Shown: positions 6,869-14,376 of the stretch, piece after piece
How positions within the stretch are numbered: position 1 is the first letter of the stretch
Layout of the letters: every line of letters begins with the position of its first letter
Source of the DNA: JADJNW01 sp964517145
GTDB lineage: Bacteria > Bacteroidota > Bacteroidia > Chitinophagales > Saprospiraceae
Direction: 5' to 3'
DNA length: 21,283 nucleotides
Assembly (NCBI GenBank): GCA_964517145.1
Contig: CAZFBN010000096.1
Location: forward strand, 1-21,283
Position numbers and translations under genes: made by a program
Notes under the pieces: generated by a model
Databases searched by the model: none
Seen by the model: only the letters and a program-made list of their open reading frames with translations
What the model was told of the DNA's origin: nothing

Positions 6869-9800
6869 ATGAAAACGTTTTTCACATTATTTATCACTAT
6901 TTGCTGTTTGGGCTTGCTGGCAGCACAAAACCAAACGGTTGAAGTGTCGGGGCGCGTTTTTTACAGCAGTGAGGGTACGCCTGCGCGCAGCGTGCCGGTC
7001 AATTTATATACCGAAGCGGGCGTACGCACATTGTTAACTGATAGCGAAGGGCGTTATTTTGGCATCGTTGCTATGTTTGTGCCTTCTCAAGGTTATACCA
7101 AATTAGCCGTTGAGGTACGTGATCTTTGCACCGGGCAAACGCAGTCGAAGGTGCTGCAAATTTTTAAAGATAGTTTGATTTTCAGAAATGTAGATTTCAC
7201 TGTTTGTCAAAACATTACCCCGCCACCGCCGCCTGAAACCTGTCAGGCATTTTTCACTCAAAAGTCGGATCCGAATGATCCTAAAACCATTTATTTTCAA
7301 GATTTATCATTTGCAACAACACCGATTACAAAATGGACTTGGGATTTTGGTGACAATACCACAAGTAATGAACAAAACCCAAAACACACGTACTCGAGCG
7401 GTGGCATTTATGTGGTATCCCTGACCATTACAGCGCAGATTCAAGATTCTATGCTGTGTACAACTATTTTTAAAACCAGTGTTTATATCAATAATTCTGA
7501 CAATTGCAATTGCACCCGCGAGTACCTGCCGGTGTGTGTGAGAACGGAAAGTGGCGCGGTGATTACTTTTCCGAATAAATGCCTGGCGGTATGCGCCGGC
7601 TACACCAACTATGAATGGGGCGCTTGCCAAGACAGCACCTGTGTATGTCTAGCGGTGTATGACCCGGTTTGTGTAAAAACGGCGGATGGAACGATCACTC
7701 AATTTGGCAATGCCTGCGAAGCCGCTTGCAAAGGCTATACTGAGCGCGATTTTGTACCTTGCCAGGATACCTGCGACTGCCCAACGGATGAATATATTCC
7801 GGTTTGTGTGGTGGTGAATGGCGACACGTTGCCCTATACCAACGCCTGCCGCGCTAAGTGTGCGGGTTTTAAAGAAAATGATTTTGTACAATGTGATACA
7901 ACGGGCGGTTGCTTTTGCCCGGAATATTATGACCCGGTCTGCGTCGTTGATCCAAATGGAGATACATTAACTTTTTCTAACAAATGTTTTGCTGCCTGTG
8001 AAGGCTACGAATCGGAAGATTTTGTTCGTTGCAATCCTGACGATTGTGTTTGCGATGCAATTTATGATCCGGTTTGTGTGGCAACGCCTAATGGCAGTTT
8101 TATTCAGTTCTCAAATAAATGTGAAGCACAGTGCGCCGGTTTTAATGAAAATATGATTGTCTCTTGTGATACAACAAGTTGCAATTGTCCTAAAATTTTG
8201 GATCCCGTTTGTGCCATTGGTCCAAATGGCGATACCTTGACTTTCACCAACCGTTGCTTCGCGCAGTGCGAAGGTTATAATCCCGAACAATTATTCCAGT
8301 GCCGTCCGAACGATTGTATGTGCCCACCTGTCATCGATCCAGTGTGTGTACAATTGGCGGACGGTCAAATTATCCGTTATAATAACAAATGTGAAGCACT
8401 GTGTAATGGATTTAAAGAATCGGACATTGTAGCCTGTGATTCAAGCAGTTGCGTTTGCCCGGAATATTATGATCCAGTTTGTGTAGTGATAAATGGCGAT
8501 ACGGTTACTTTTGATAATCCTTGTTTTGCAAGATGCAAAGGCTACACCGAAAGCGATTGGTTCCGCTGCCGCCGCAATGATGAGTGCTCCTGTCCATTAA
8601 ATCTCGATCCGGTTTGTGTCAAAGTGGACGGTTACGTCAAGGAGTTTCCAAATGCTTGTGTAGCAAAGTGTTACGGATTTACAGAACGCGATTTTGTACG
8701 CTGCGAACCCGACACGAGTGATTGTATCTGTCCCTTGTACTATGCACCGGTTTGCGCCATTGGATCCGACGGAGATACGATTACGTTCTCAAATATTTGC
8801 TTTGCAACGTGCGCAGGCTATGAAGATCAGGAAATATTCAATTGCAATACGACCGATCCTGCCAATGATTGTACCTCTGCTTTCAGCGCCATTTTACAAG
8901 ACAGCACTTCTTTGACAATTCACTTTAAAGATTTTTCAAAAGTGTTGAACGGAACAATTCTAGGTTGGAAATGGGAATTTGGCGACGGCACTTACGGCGA
9001 TTCTCAAAACCCTACGCACACGTACACACGTCCTGGCGTTTACACGGTGACGCAATATATTGCTACTTCGACTGGTTGCACCACGAGCAGCACGCGGGTG
9101 GTCTATGTAGGTGGCAACGATGTGGTGTCCAGCTCAAGTTGCCAGGCGATGTTTACCTTTGCACAACTTGCTGGAAATCAGCGCACAATCACTTTCCGCA
9201 ATCTATCCATCGGTCAATTTACCTCTCTCCTATGGGAATTCGGCGACGGCTACACCAGCACTGAGAAAAACCCAACGCATACGTATGCTTTCAACGGGGT
9301 ATTCTTTGTAAAACTGACCATTCGTTCAGCTGATTGTGAAAGTGCAACAAGCATGGTGGTTTTCATTGATCCGAATGCCATTTATGACAATGATTGCAAT
9401 GCGTTGTTCCTGCCTGCCTTGTTTGTAGATTCTTTGCGAGTGGCGTTTAAAAATCTTTCTTCGCCCGATGCCATCGAATTTAAATGGAATTTTGGAGACG
9501 GGACAAGCAGCACAGAATTTGCGCCTTTCCACACTTATCAGGCGCAAGGCATTTACGAAGTTACGTTAACGATTACTACCAGCGCTGGTTGTACCAATAC
9601 TTTCCGTGCGGTGCTGAATCTGAATACACAAAACTTCACCGGAAATCCAACTTATAGCTTGAAAACTACCGGCACCAATGAGGTGGAAGTGCTGCGCGAT
9701 CTCAAATTGTATCCAAATCCAGTAAAAACAGCGGCAACGTTGGAGTTCAATACCACGGCATCTGGCACTTATCTGTTGCAAATTTTCAGTTTGGAAGGCA

Positions 9801-9943
9801 GATTAATTCAAAGCCAGCGCGAAAGTGTTCAAACCGGCAAAAATAATATTCAATTGAATATCAGCAATTTACCAGTAGGTATGTACTTGTTGCGCCTGCA
9901 AACTGCGGGTCACACGCAAAGTGTAAAATTTATAAAACAATAG
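6869..9943 (+). CDS. T9SS-secreted PKD/Kazal-repeat protein
   Basis: A 1024-residue exported protein. The signal peptide ends near residue 19 (GLLAA/Q). Residues about 23-115 look like a carboxypeptidase-regulatory-type beta-sandwich. Next come PKD domain 1 (125-207, with WTWDFGDN and PKHTY), ten six-cysteine Kazal-like repeats (213-659), PKD domains 2-4 (about 668-747, 758-835, 843-920, each with an FGDG and a HTY motif) and a T9SS sorting domain (945-1024, starting LKLYPNPV). Kazal domains typically inhibit serine proteases through a loop around the second cysteine. PKD domains usually mediate adhesion or spacing. The protein may therefore shield the cell surface or matrix from proteases, but this is inference. 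No enzymatic domain is present. A terminator follows about 90 bases downstream. Confidence 0.87.
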   Translation: MKTFFTLFITICCLGLLAAQNQTVEVSGRVFYSSEGTPARSVPVNLYTEAGVRTLLTDSEGRYFGIVAMFVPSQGYTKLAVEVRDLCTGQTQSKVLQIFKDSLIFRNVDFTVCQNITPPPPPETCQAFFTQKSDPNDPKTIYFQDLSFATTPITKWTWDFGDNTTSNEQNPKHTYSSGGIYVVSLTITAQIQDSMLCTTIFKTSVYINNSDNCNCTREYLPVCVRTESGAVITFPNKCLAVCAGYTNYEWGACQDSTCVCLAVYDPVCVKTADGTITQFGNACEAACKGYTERDFVPCQDTCDCPTDEYIPVCVVVNGDTLPYTNACRAKCAGFKENDFVQCDTTGGCFCPEYYDPVCVVDPNGDTLTFSNKCFAACEGYESEDFVRCNPDDCVCDAIYDPVCVATPNGSFIQFSNKCEAQCAGFNENMIVSCDTTSCNCPKILDPVCAIGPNGDTLTFTNRCFAQCEGYNPEQLFQCRPNDCMCPPVIDPVCVQLADGQIIRYNNKCEALCNGFKESDIVACDSSSCVCPEYYDPVCVVINGDTVTFDNPCFARCKGYTESDWFRCRRNDECSCPLNLDPVCVKVDGYVKEFPNACVAKCYGFTERDFVRCEPDTSDCICPLYYAPVCAIGSDGDTITFSNICFATCAGYEDQEIFNCNTTDPANDCTSAFSAILQDSTSLTIHFKDFSKVLNGTILGWKWEFGDGTYGDSQNPTHTYTRPGVYTVTQYIATSTGCTTSSTRVVYVGGNDVVSSSSCQAMFTFAQLAGNQRTITFRNLSIGQFTSLLWEFGDGYTSTEKNPTHTYAFNGVFFVKLTIRSADCESATSMVVFIDPNAIYDNDCNALFLPALFVDSLRVAFKNLSSPDAIEFKWNFGDGTSSTEFAPFHTYQAQGIYEVTLTITTSAGCTNTFRAVLNLNTQNFTGNPTYSLKTTGTNEVEVLRDLKLYPNPVKTAATLEFNTTASGTYLLQIFSLEGRLIQSQRESVQTGKNNIQLNISNLPVGMYLLRLQTAGHTQSVKFIKQ
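7505..8845 (+). repeat. Array of ten Kazal-like coding repeats
   Basis: This covers residues 213-659 of the PKD/Kazal protein. Each unit of about 44 residues follows C-x-C-x6-7-C-x12-14-C-x3-C-x10-12-C, with PVC at the third cysteine and N-x-C before the fourth. From unit 3 on, odd units carry xAxCxGF and linkers such as DTTSC or DSSSC. Even units carry GDTxTFxNxCFAxCxGY and linkers such as NPDDC or RPNDC. DNA identity between units is only moderate, so the expansion is not recent. Confidence 0.85.
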
Positions 9944-10030
9944 CGTCGATTCATAATCGGCGAAAGACCATACCGAATGCAATTCGGCACCACGCTAGAC
10001 TCAAAACCGATTTGAAAACAATTCACGTAG

Positions 10031-10059
10031 GCAGCTTCCGCAATGGGGGCTGCTTTTTT
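10031..10059 (+). terminator. Intrinsic terminator after the PKD/Kazal gene
   Basis: GCAGCTTCC (10031-10039) pairs with GGGGGCTGC (10045-10053), including two G-U pairs, around the loop GCAAT. Six T residues follow. Upstream, 9944-10030 holds two small hairpins, CGATT-CAT-AATCG and CCGAAT-GCA-ATTCGG, and no gene. Confidence 0.85.
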
Positions 10060-10401
10060 ATTTGGATTGGCAGGATTAAAGCATTTGCAGCATGCGAACT
10101 ATTTTATTTTTGGAACAAAAATTATTTAATCTTTTCCTGTCCAAAGAACTCTGCAAAGGAGTCTCATGACCTGCAGAGCGGAAAAGTTTGAATTTGAGTT
10201 CACTCGCTGACTTCGCAGAAGGAGGCAGAGCCACAGCGATAATCCGCGTAGTTCGTGTCGTCCGCGTTCCAATTGTTGTTGTAAGGGAAGCGTATAATAT
10301 GGTTTCTGTTACAATGTACTATTCTGTAAATTTAAAAATCTTGAAAATTCTGATAATTTTTTGTAACTAACTTTCAAAACCCAAGTAACCCTATTCAAAA
10401 A
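10060..10401. other. Non-coding stretch upstream of the sigma factor gene
   Basis: No credible gene is seen here; an open frame at 10188-10370 has no family features. It contains a hairpin, CTCTGCA (10149-10155) with TGCAGAG (10172-10178), and a degenerate AATCCGCGT/TCCGCGTTCC word pair at 10241-10270. A weak promoter-like TTG (10341) with TAACTTTC (10368-10375) has a long 24-base spacing. Confidence 0.4.
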
Positions 10402-10492
10402 TGAGAAATTTGAAATTTGAGATTTGAAAAGCTTATAATATTATAACCACCAATTTCAAATTTCATACTTCACATTTCAAATTTCATATTTG
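10402..10492. repeat. Inverted degenerate-word tract with central palindrome, abutting the sigma gene start
   Basis: The left arm (10402-10430) is built from GAAATTTGA-like words and the right arm (10450-10492) from the complementary TTTCAAATTTCAT-like words. The centre is the perfect 14-base palindrome TTATAATATTATAA (10433-10446). The right arm ends at the first possible start codons of the sigma gene, so its folding could affect translation start. The word family is the same as in the tract before gapA. Confidence 0.65.
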
Positions 10493-11059
10493 ATGATGTT
10501 GATGCAACGAACACTAACCGTAAGCGATGAAGAATGGATGCAACGCCTGAGCGAGGGCAATCTCGACGGCGCGAGCCAGCTATTTGAGCGGTATCATGTA
10601 CGCCTGTACAATTTTTTTCTTCGGCTGGGCTACGAGCGAGCGGTGAGTGAAGACCTGACGCAAAATGTATTTGAACGGCTATTGAAATATCGCCAATCGT
10701 ATCGGAATCAAACGGCGTTTCAATCCTGGATTTTTCAAATTGCACGGAATGTAAGCGCGGATTATTATAAAAAAAATCGGATTCAAACCTCCGATTTTAA
10801 TCATGCAGAAAATGTAGGCGGAACCGACGAACCGATTTCCAAACAAATGGAAGAGGCAGAAAATGTAGCCGCCTTGCACCAGGCAATGGCACAACTACCT
10901 GAAGATCAGCGGGAAATATTAGTATTAACCAGATTTCAAAACCTCAAATACAGTGAAGTCGCCGACATACTCGGCTGCACCGAATCGAACGCCAAAGTGA
11001 AAGCGCACCGCGCCATCAAGCAATTGCGGGAATTGTATTTTAAAATGGAGGCGTTTTAA
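10493..11059 (+). CDS. ECF-type RNA polymerase sigma factor
   Basis: A sigma-70 family factor of 188 residues that should direct RNA polymerase to a small regulon, probably in response to an envelope signal. Region 2 spans about 27-93, with LFERYHVRLYNFFLRLG and the core-binding EDLTQNVFERLL segment, then the AFQSWIFQIARNVSADYYKK stretch typical of ECF factors. Region 4 spans about 128-180, with LPEDQREILVLTRFQNLKYSEVADILG and a helix-turn-helix ending SNAKVKAHRAIKQLRE. There is no region 3. In-frame ATGs lie at 10493, 10496 and 10502, so the exact start is uncertain, and a TTG at 10490 is unlikely. The next gene encodes a membrane protein with anti-sigma layout, which suggests the usual sigma/anti-sigma pair and autoregulation. 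Confidence 0.92.
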   Translation: MMLMQRTLTVSDEEWMQRLSEGNLDGASQLFERYHVRLYNFFLRLGYERAVSEDLTQNVFERLLKYRQSYRNQTAFQSWIFQIARNVSADYYKKNRIQTSDFNHAENVGGTDEPISKQMEEAENVAALHQAMAQLPEDQREILVLTRFQNLKYSEVADILGCTESNAKVKAHRAIKQLRELYFKMEAF

Positions 11060-11103
11060 AAAGTTAACAGGTTGAGTTTGTTGAAAAGTTGATGGGTTGA
11101 ATT
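11060..11103 (+). repeat. Degenerate GGTTGAGTTTGTTGAAAAG tract between sigma and anti-sigma genes
   Basis: This is a short run of GTTGA-like words filling the gap between the sigma stop codon and the next start. Its reverse complement matches the tract before pgk at 18 of 20 positions over CAACCCATCAAC and the following bases. It is therefore the opposite arm of the same word family. Confidence 0.5.
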
Positions 11104-11117
11104 TTAAAAATGAGAAA

Positions 11118-11912
11118 ATGAAAACAGACATTCATAGCCAATTAATTGATTATCTGGAAGGTACACTTTCAAAAAATGAAGTAGCTATCCTGGAAAGTGA
11201 GCTCGCACAATCCCCCGAACTGCGCCGCGAGCTGAAGGAACTGGAAATTTTATTACAAACGATGGACGAAGTGCCAACAGCACAACCCAGTCCTAATTTG
11301 TACCGCCATTTTCATCAAATGCTGGAAGCCGAACAACGCCCGGTATTAAAAACATTACATCCGAATTATAATAATAGTCGGGTTATTACATTACGTAAAA
11401 CTCCATATTATGCAGCGGCAGCCATTGTATTATTAGCCATTGGATTAGGATTTGGTACGCTTTGGTATCAAAATATGCAACAGCAAGAGCAGATTAAAAC
11501 CTTGATGGCTGAAATGCAAAATGCGAATACAACGCTGGTTTTGAGCATGTTGCGCGAAGAATCCGCCAGCCAGCGCATCAAAGCCGTGAATACTGCCGTA
11601 GAACAGGAAGTCGCTGATCCTCAGGTCATTGAAGCGCTTGCGCACACCTTGCAATATGATGATAATGTAAATGTAAGAATGAAAGCAGCCGAAGGATTGG
11701 CGCAATTCACTCCTAATCAATCGGTTATCAAAGCATTGACCACTGCATTAAAGACCGAAAAAAGCCCGGAGGTACAAATTACACTTATTGATATTCTGAC
11801 TCATTTGAAAGCAAAAGAAGCAAAAGATGAATTCAAAAATTTAATAGAAAAGAAAGACGTCATGGATGTGGTTAAAACAAAAGCCGCATATGGCATGGAA
11901 ATATTAATGTAA
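11118..11912 (+). CDS. Putative anti-sigma factor with extracytoplasmic HEAT-like repeats
   Basis: A single-pass membrane protein of 264 residues. Residues 1-60 form a short helical cytoplasmic part with ID-YLEGTLS and ESELAQSPELRRELKELE, the layout of anti-sigma N-termini. It lacks the HxxxCxxC zinc motif. A membrane helix spans about 97-116. Beyond it, a coiled stretch (118-140) leads to two or three HEAT-like helix pairs (about 155-255), including NVRMKAAEGLAQF. In-frame ATG 11118 is chosen; an in-frame TTG at 11097 lies within repeats and would add only seven residues. It sits 58 bases after the sigma gene and is probably co-transcribed with it. By inference it holds the sigma factor at the membrane and senses an envelope condition through the HEAT part. 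Confidence 0.8.
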   Translation: MKTDIHSQLIDYLEGTLSKNEVAILESELAQSPELRRELKELEILLQTMDEVPTAQPSPNLYRHFHQMLEAEQRPVLKTLHPNYNNSRVITLRKTPYYAAAAIVLLAIGLGFGTLWYQNMQQQEQIKTLMAEMQNANTTLVLSMLREESASQRIKAVNTAVEQEVADPQVIEALAHTLQYDDNVNVRMKAAEGLAQFTPNQSVIKALTTALKTEKSPEVQITLIDILTHLKAKEAKDEFKNLIEKKDVMDVVKTKAAYGMEILM

Positions 11913-11929
11913 CCAATCACCAAAACATT

Positions 11930-12000
11930 ATAACGTTATTACACAAAACACCAAAATTAATCATCCGACTTTATCATCTTATCATTTTTATCATCAAAAA
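11930..12000 (+). repeat. Palindrome and degenerate TTATCATC tract before the first DUF4097 gene
   Basis: ATAACGTTAT (11930-11939) is a perfect 10-base palindrome that could be an operator or chance. From about 11958 to 12000 the sequence is a run of TTATCATC-like words ending 18 bases before the start codon. No clear promoter is seen, consistent with read-through from the sigma operon. Confidence 0.4.
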
Positions 12001-12018
12001 AATTAAAGTAACAAAACC

Positions 12019-12783
12019 ATGAAACGTGTTTTAGCACTACTGACAGTGGTATGCCTGTTCGCAACCATTGCACAAGCACAAAAATTCTCAAAAGCCTTTA
12101 GTGGCGGGGGCTCCAAGCGTGTCGTCATTGAGGCGGATAAAGCCGACCTAAAAATCATCGGCACCACTGGCAACGACGTAAGCATTGAAGCAGATGGCGA
12201 TTTTGAATTGCCAGAACGCGCCAAAGGCTTGAAACCGCTGTACCGCAATGCTTCTGACAATACGGGGCTGGGGTTAGAAGTGACCGAATCCAGCGGCGTG
12301 ATGACCATCCGCAAAGCGACCGGCAAAGATGCAGAATACACCATTCGCATACCGGCTGACGCAGCGCTCAAAATTGAGGAAGAAAGCTGGGAAGGCAGCG
12401 AATTTGAGATTTCAGACTTGAAAGGCGAAATTGAAGTAAAAAGCCTTGGTTCTGATATTGTTATCACAAATGTGACGGGTCCGGTAACTGCCAACACGAC
12501 CTCCGGCGACATCACTGTGGTGTTCTCTTCCGTGAGTCAAAGCGCGCCAACGACCATCTCCAACATTAGCGGTTTTATTGATGTGACGATGCCTTCGGCT
12601 ACCAAAGCCAACCTACGCATGGAGTCTATTTCCGGCGATCTTTACACCGATTTTGATTTAACCACGCAAAACAAAGGCATGCCTCGCGTAGGTGGCAGCA
12701 AAGTGAATACAACGCTCAATGGCGGCGGGGTAGAAATTACACTGAAATGCATCAGCGATGATGTGTATTTGCGGAAAAAATAA
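12019..12783 (+). CDS. Exported DUF4097-type (adhesin-like) protein
   Basis: An exported protein of 254 residues. The signal peptide MKRVLALLTVVCLFATIAQA is probably cleaved before QK. The mature part is a repetitive beta structure with recurring I-S-G-D/F and GDI-x-V turns, such as TTSGDITVVFSS and SISGDLYTDFDL. It ends in an INGGG-like turn (TTLNGGGVEITLKC). This pattern is typical of the DUF4097 family, thought to form a right-handed beta-helix. Molecular function is not established. It follows a sigma/anti-sigma pair, a common genomic setting for DUF4097 proteins in Bacteroidota, so it is probably a target or partner of that system. The next gene is a clear paralogue. It probably works in the periplasm or at the surface; it has no sorting domain. 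Confidence 0.82.
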   Translation: MKRVLALLTVVCLFATIAQAQKFSKAFSGGGSKRVVIEADKADLKIIGTTGNDVSIEADGDFELPERAKGLKPLYRNASDNTGLGLEVTESSGVMTIRKATGKDAEYTIRIPADAALKIEEESWEGSEFEISDLKGEIEVKSLGSDIVITNVTGPVTANTTSGDITVVFSSVSQSAPTTISNISGFIDVTMPSATKANLRMESISGDLYTDFDLTTQNKGMPRVGGSKVNTTLNGGGVEITLKCISDDVYLRKK

Positions 12784-12784
12784 T

Positions 12785-12873
12785 TTGGGTTATTGGGGAA
12801 TAGGTTAATAGGGGAATGCCCCTGAATCATCACCCTATTTCCCTATCACTTTATCACCTAACATTTAATCACC
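12785..12873. repeat. Inverted degenerate-word tract with central hairpin between DUF4097 paralogues
   Basis: The left arm (12785-12809) is made of ATTGGGGAATAGG-like words. The right arm (12827-12873) is made of complementary CACCCTATTTCCCTATCAC-like words. The centre is the perfect hairpin AGGGG-AATG-CCCCT (12810-12823). The plan is the same as the tracts at 1331 and 10402, but the words are entirely different. Confidence 0.65.
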
Positions 12874-12879
12874 AGGCTC

Positions 12880-13572
12880 ATGAAAAAGCACATTGTTACA
12901 TTTTTATTCATCATCTGTGCTGTTTTATTTACAAATGCGCAGGATTTTTATCAAACTACATTAAATAATTCATACAAACTACCTGCCAATAAAAAGGTAA
13001 GTATGAATTTAAAATTTGCTCAGGATATAAAAGTGACCGTCGGCAGCGGCAGTGAAGTGCAATTAAAAACGTATGTAAAAGCAAGCAGCGAAGCGATTGC
13101 TAAATATCATATTATTGAAGTAACGGAAGAGAGTGAGCGACTGAACATTGAAACAACGTATGAATTTCCGAAAGATGATAATCGCAAGCGCAATCAATGC
13201 TGGAGTTGTAATAATGAAAACTGGAATGGTCGGGAATGTCTATGTCTGGAAACGCGGTATGAAATAGTAGTGCCCGCCGGTGCAGCGGTTAGTTTGGAAA
13301 CTATTTCTGGAGACATTGAAATTAAAGGCTTGCCGAGTGAAATATATGCCAAAAGCATCAGCGGTTTTGTGGATTTGGCATTACAATCGAATGCGAAAGC
13401 AAATTTGAATTTTAAATCCGTTACAGGCGAAATTTATTCCGATTTTGATGTAAAGCTGGATGCTAAAAGTACTGCTTATTCCAAGCGCTTGAACGCTGCT
13501 ATCAATGGCGGCGGTGCGCGGGTGACGCTAGAAACCATTAGCGGCGATATTTTCTTTCGGAGAGCGAAATAG
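12880..13572 (+). CDS. Exported DUF4097-type protein with four-cysteine insertion
   Basis: An exported protein of 230 residues and a paralogue of the preceding gene. The signal peptide is cleaved near TNA/QD (residues 20-21). It has the same beta-repeat turns (ETISGDIEIKG, SISGFVDLAL, SVTGEIYSDFD) and the same INGGG turn followed by ETISGDIFF at the C-terminus. The two genes probably arose by duplication and form the end of the sigma operon. Unlike its neighbour, it carries a short insertion with Cys107, Cys110, Cys120 and Cys122 (CxxC-x9-CxC). This could bind a metal or form two disulfides in the periplasm. Transcription appears to end at the bidirectional terminator 13591-13628. Function is unknown; a structural or sensing role in the envelope is inference. 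Confidence 0.82.
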   Translation: MKKHIVTFLFIICAVLFTNAQDFYQTTLNNSYKLPANKKVSMNLKFAQDIKVTVGSGSEVQLKTYVKASSEAIAKYHIIEVTEESERLNIETTYEFPKDDNRKRNQCWSCNNENWNGRECLCLETRYEIVVPAGAAVSLETISGDIEIKGLPSEIYAKSISGFVDLALQSNAKANLNFKSVTGEIYSDFDVKLDAKSTAYSKRLNAAINGGGARVTLETISGDIFFRRAK

Positions 13573-13590
13573 TTTAGTTTTATAATGGCA

Positions 13591-13628
13591 AAAATCGTCT
13601 GGTGACTTTTGAGCCACCAGATGATTTT
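13591..13628. terminator. Bidirectional intrinsic terminator of convergent genes
   Basis: AAAATCGTCTGGTG (13591-13604) pairs with CACCAGATGATTTT (13615-13628) over 14 bp, including one G-U, around a 10-base loop. T-rich sequence follows on the plus strand and an A-run precedes it. It serves the DUF4097 operon and the minus-strand barrel gene ending at 13634. Confidence 0.85.
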
Positions 13629-13633
13629 TTATT

Positions 13634-14134
13634 TTAATTCAATGTATAACGCACAGAAAGCGCTCCATATCCACCACCGAAACCATTCCCATAGCCATTG
13701 ATAAAAAAAGCAGGAACCCAGTCCAGCGAGAGGTTGATCGGTGCATCGGCAAATTTGTAATCCAATCCTAGATTACCCAAAATACCGAGACTAAAAGAGC
13801 TGTCGTCTTCATCTCCAAAAACAAAATCATCGTCAAAATTCCAGAAAAATACAGAAGCGCCACCGCCGAAGTACCATTGTAAGCCGTCCACGCCTTCAAT
13901 TGGCTTATGAACCTGATACAAAGCACCAACATTAAACCAGCCGTAGCCGCTGTAACTGCGGAATCCTGCAAACGCTTCGATGGCATTGCTGCCGCCGCCG
14001 ATAAAGTTTTTGTAAGACACCGATAAAGGATAGCCCAAACGCAGACCGATAGCCGAGCTATAATCCTGAGCTTGCATTGTTTGTGCGCCAATTATCAACA
14101 AAGTTGCGACACATAAAGAGGTTAAAATTCTCAT
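13634..14134 (-). CDS. Small outer-membrane beta-barrel-like protein
   Basis: An exported protein of 166 residues. The signal peptide is cleaved near MQAQ (residues 20-23). The mature part is rich in Gly and aromatic residues in alternating strands: AIGLRLGYPLSVSYKNF, YGWFNVGALYQV, LQWYFGGGASVFFWNF, LGILGNLGLDYKF and a final YGALSVRYTLN. This fits a small barrel, perhaps eight strands, of the general outer-membrane beta-barrel type. Acidic loop FGDEDDSS lies between strands. There is no sorting domain. It is monocistronic: it is convergent with the DUF4097 operon, and ruvB upstream ends in its own terminator. Specific function is not recognisable. Barrel topology is inferred from the strand pattern. 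Confidence 0.75.
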   Translation of the reverse strand: MRILTSLCVATLLIIGAQTMQAQDYSSAIGLRLGYPLSVSYKNFIGGGSNAIEAFAGFRSYSGYGWFNVGALYQVHKPIEGVDGLQWYFGGGASVFFWNFDDDFVFGDEDDSSFSLGILGNLGLDYKFADAPINLSLDWVPAFFINGYGNGFGGGYGALSVRYTLN

Positions 14135-14270
14135 TGTATGAAGTTTTGGTTTTAGAAATGTTTTGAAAGGTGTATCCTATTTTAACAAAAGAAAATAGTT
14201 TTGAACACTGTATTTTTCGAAGCGCAAAAGGTAGATCATCACACGAGTGAAAGGGCAGGACAAAGATAGA

Positions 14271-14310
14271 AAAAAAGTTATCTGACGCACCAATGCCTCA
14301 CATAACTTTT
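14271..14310 (-). terminator. Intrinsic terminator of ruvB
   Basis: Read on the minus strand, AAAAGTTAT (14310-14302) pairs with ATAACTTTT (14281-14273). Inside, TGAGGCA and TGCGTCA extend the stem with one mismatch around a TTGG loop. A T-run follows. It lies about 67 bases after the ruvB stop codon and would separate ruvB from the barrel gene. Confidence 0.7.
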
Positions 14311-14376
14311 AGAAAAATTAATTCTGTCCTAAACGATTATTGTGAAGTCAAAAAATATCCTTGGAATACGGACTCT

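Noticed and set aside
6869..6930. Lipoprotein signal for the PKD/Kazal protein
   Set aside because: The cysteine pair in the hydrophobic core is not followed by a proper lipobox context; an ordinary signal peptide ending near residue 19 fits better and a T9SS domain is present.
10188..10370. 60-codon frame upstream of the sigma gene
   Set aside because: It covers the degenerate CCGCGT repeat and AT-rich spacer and has no recognisable features.
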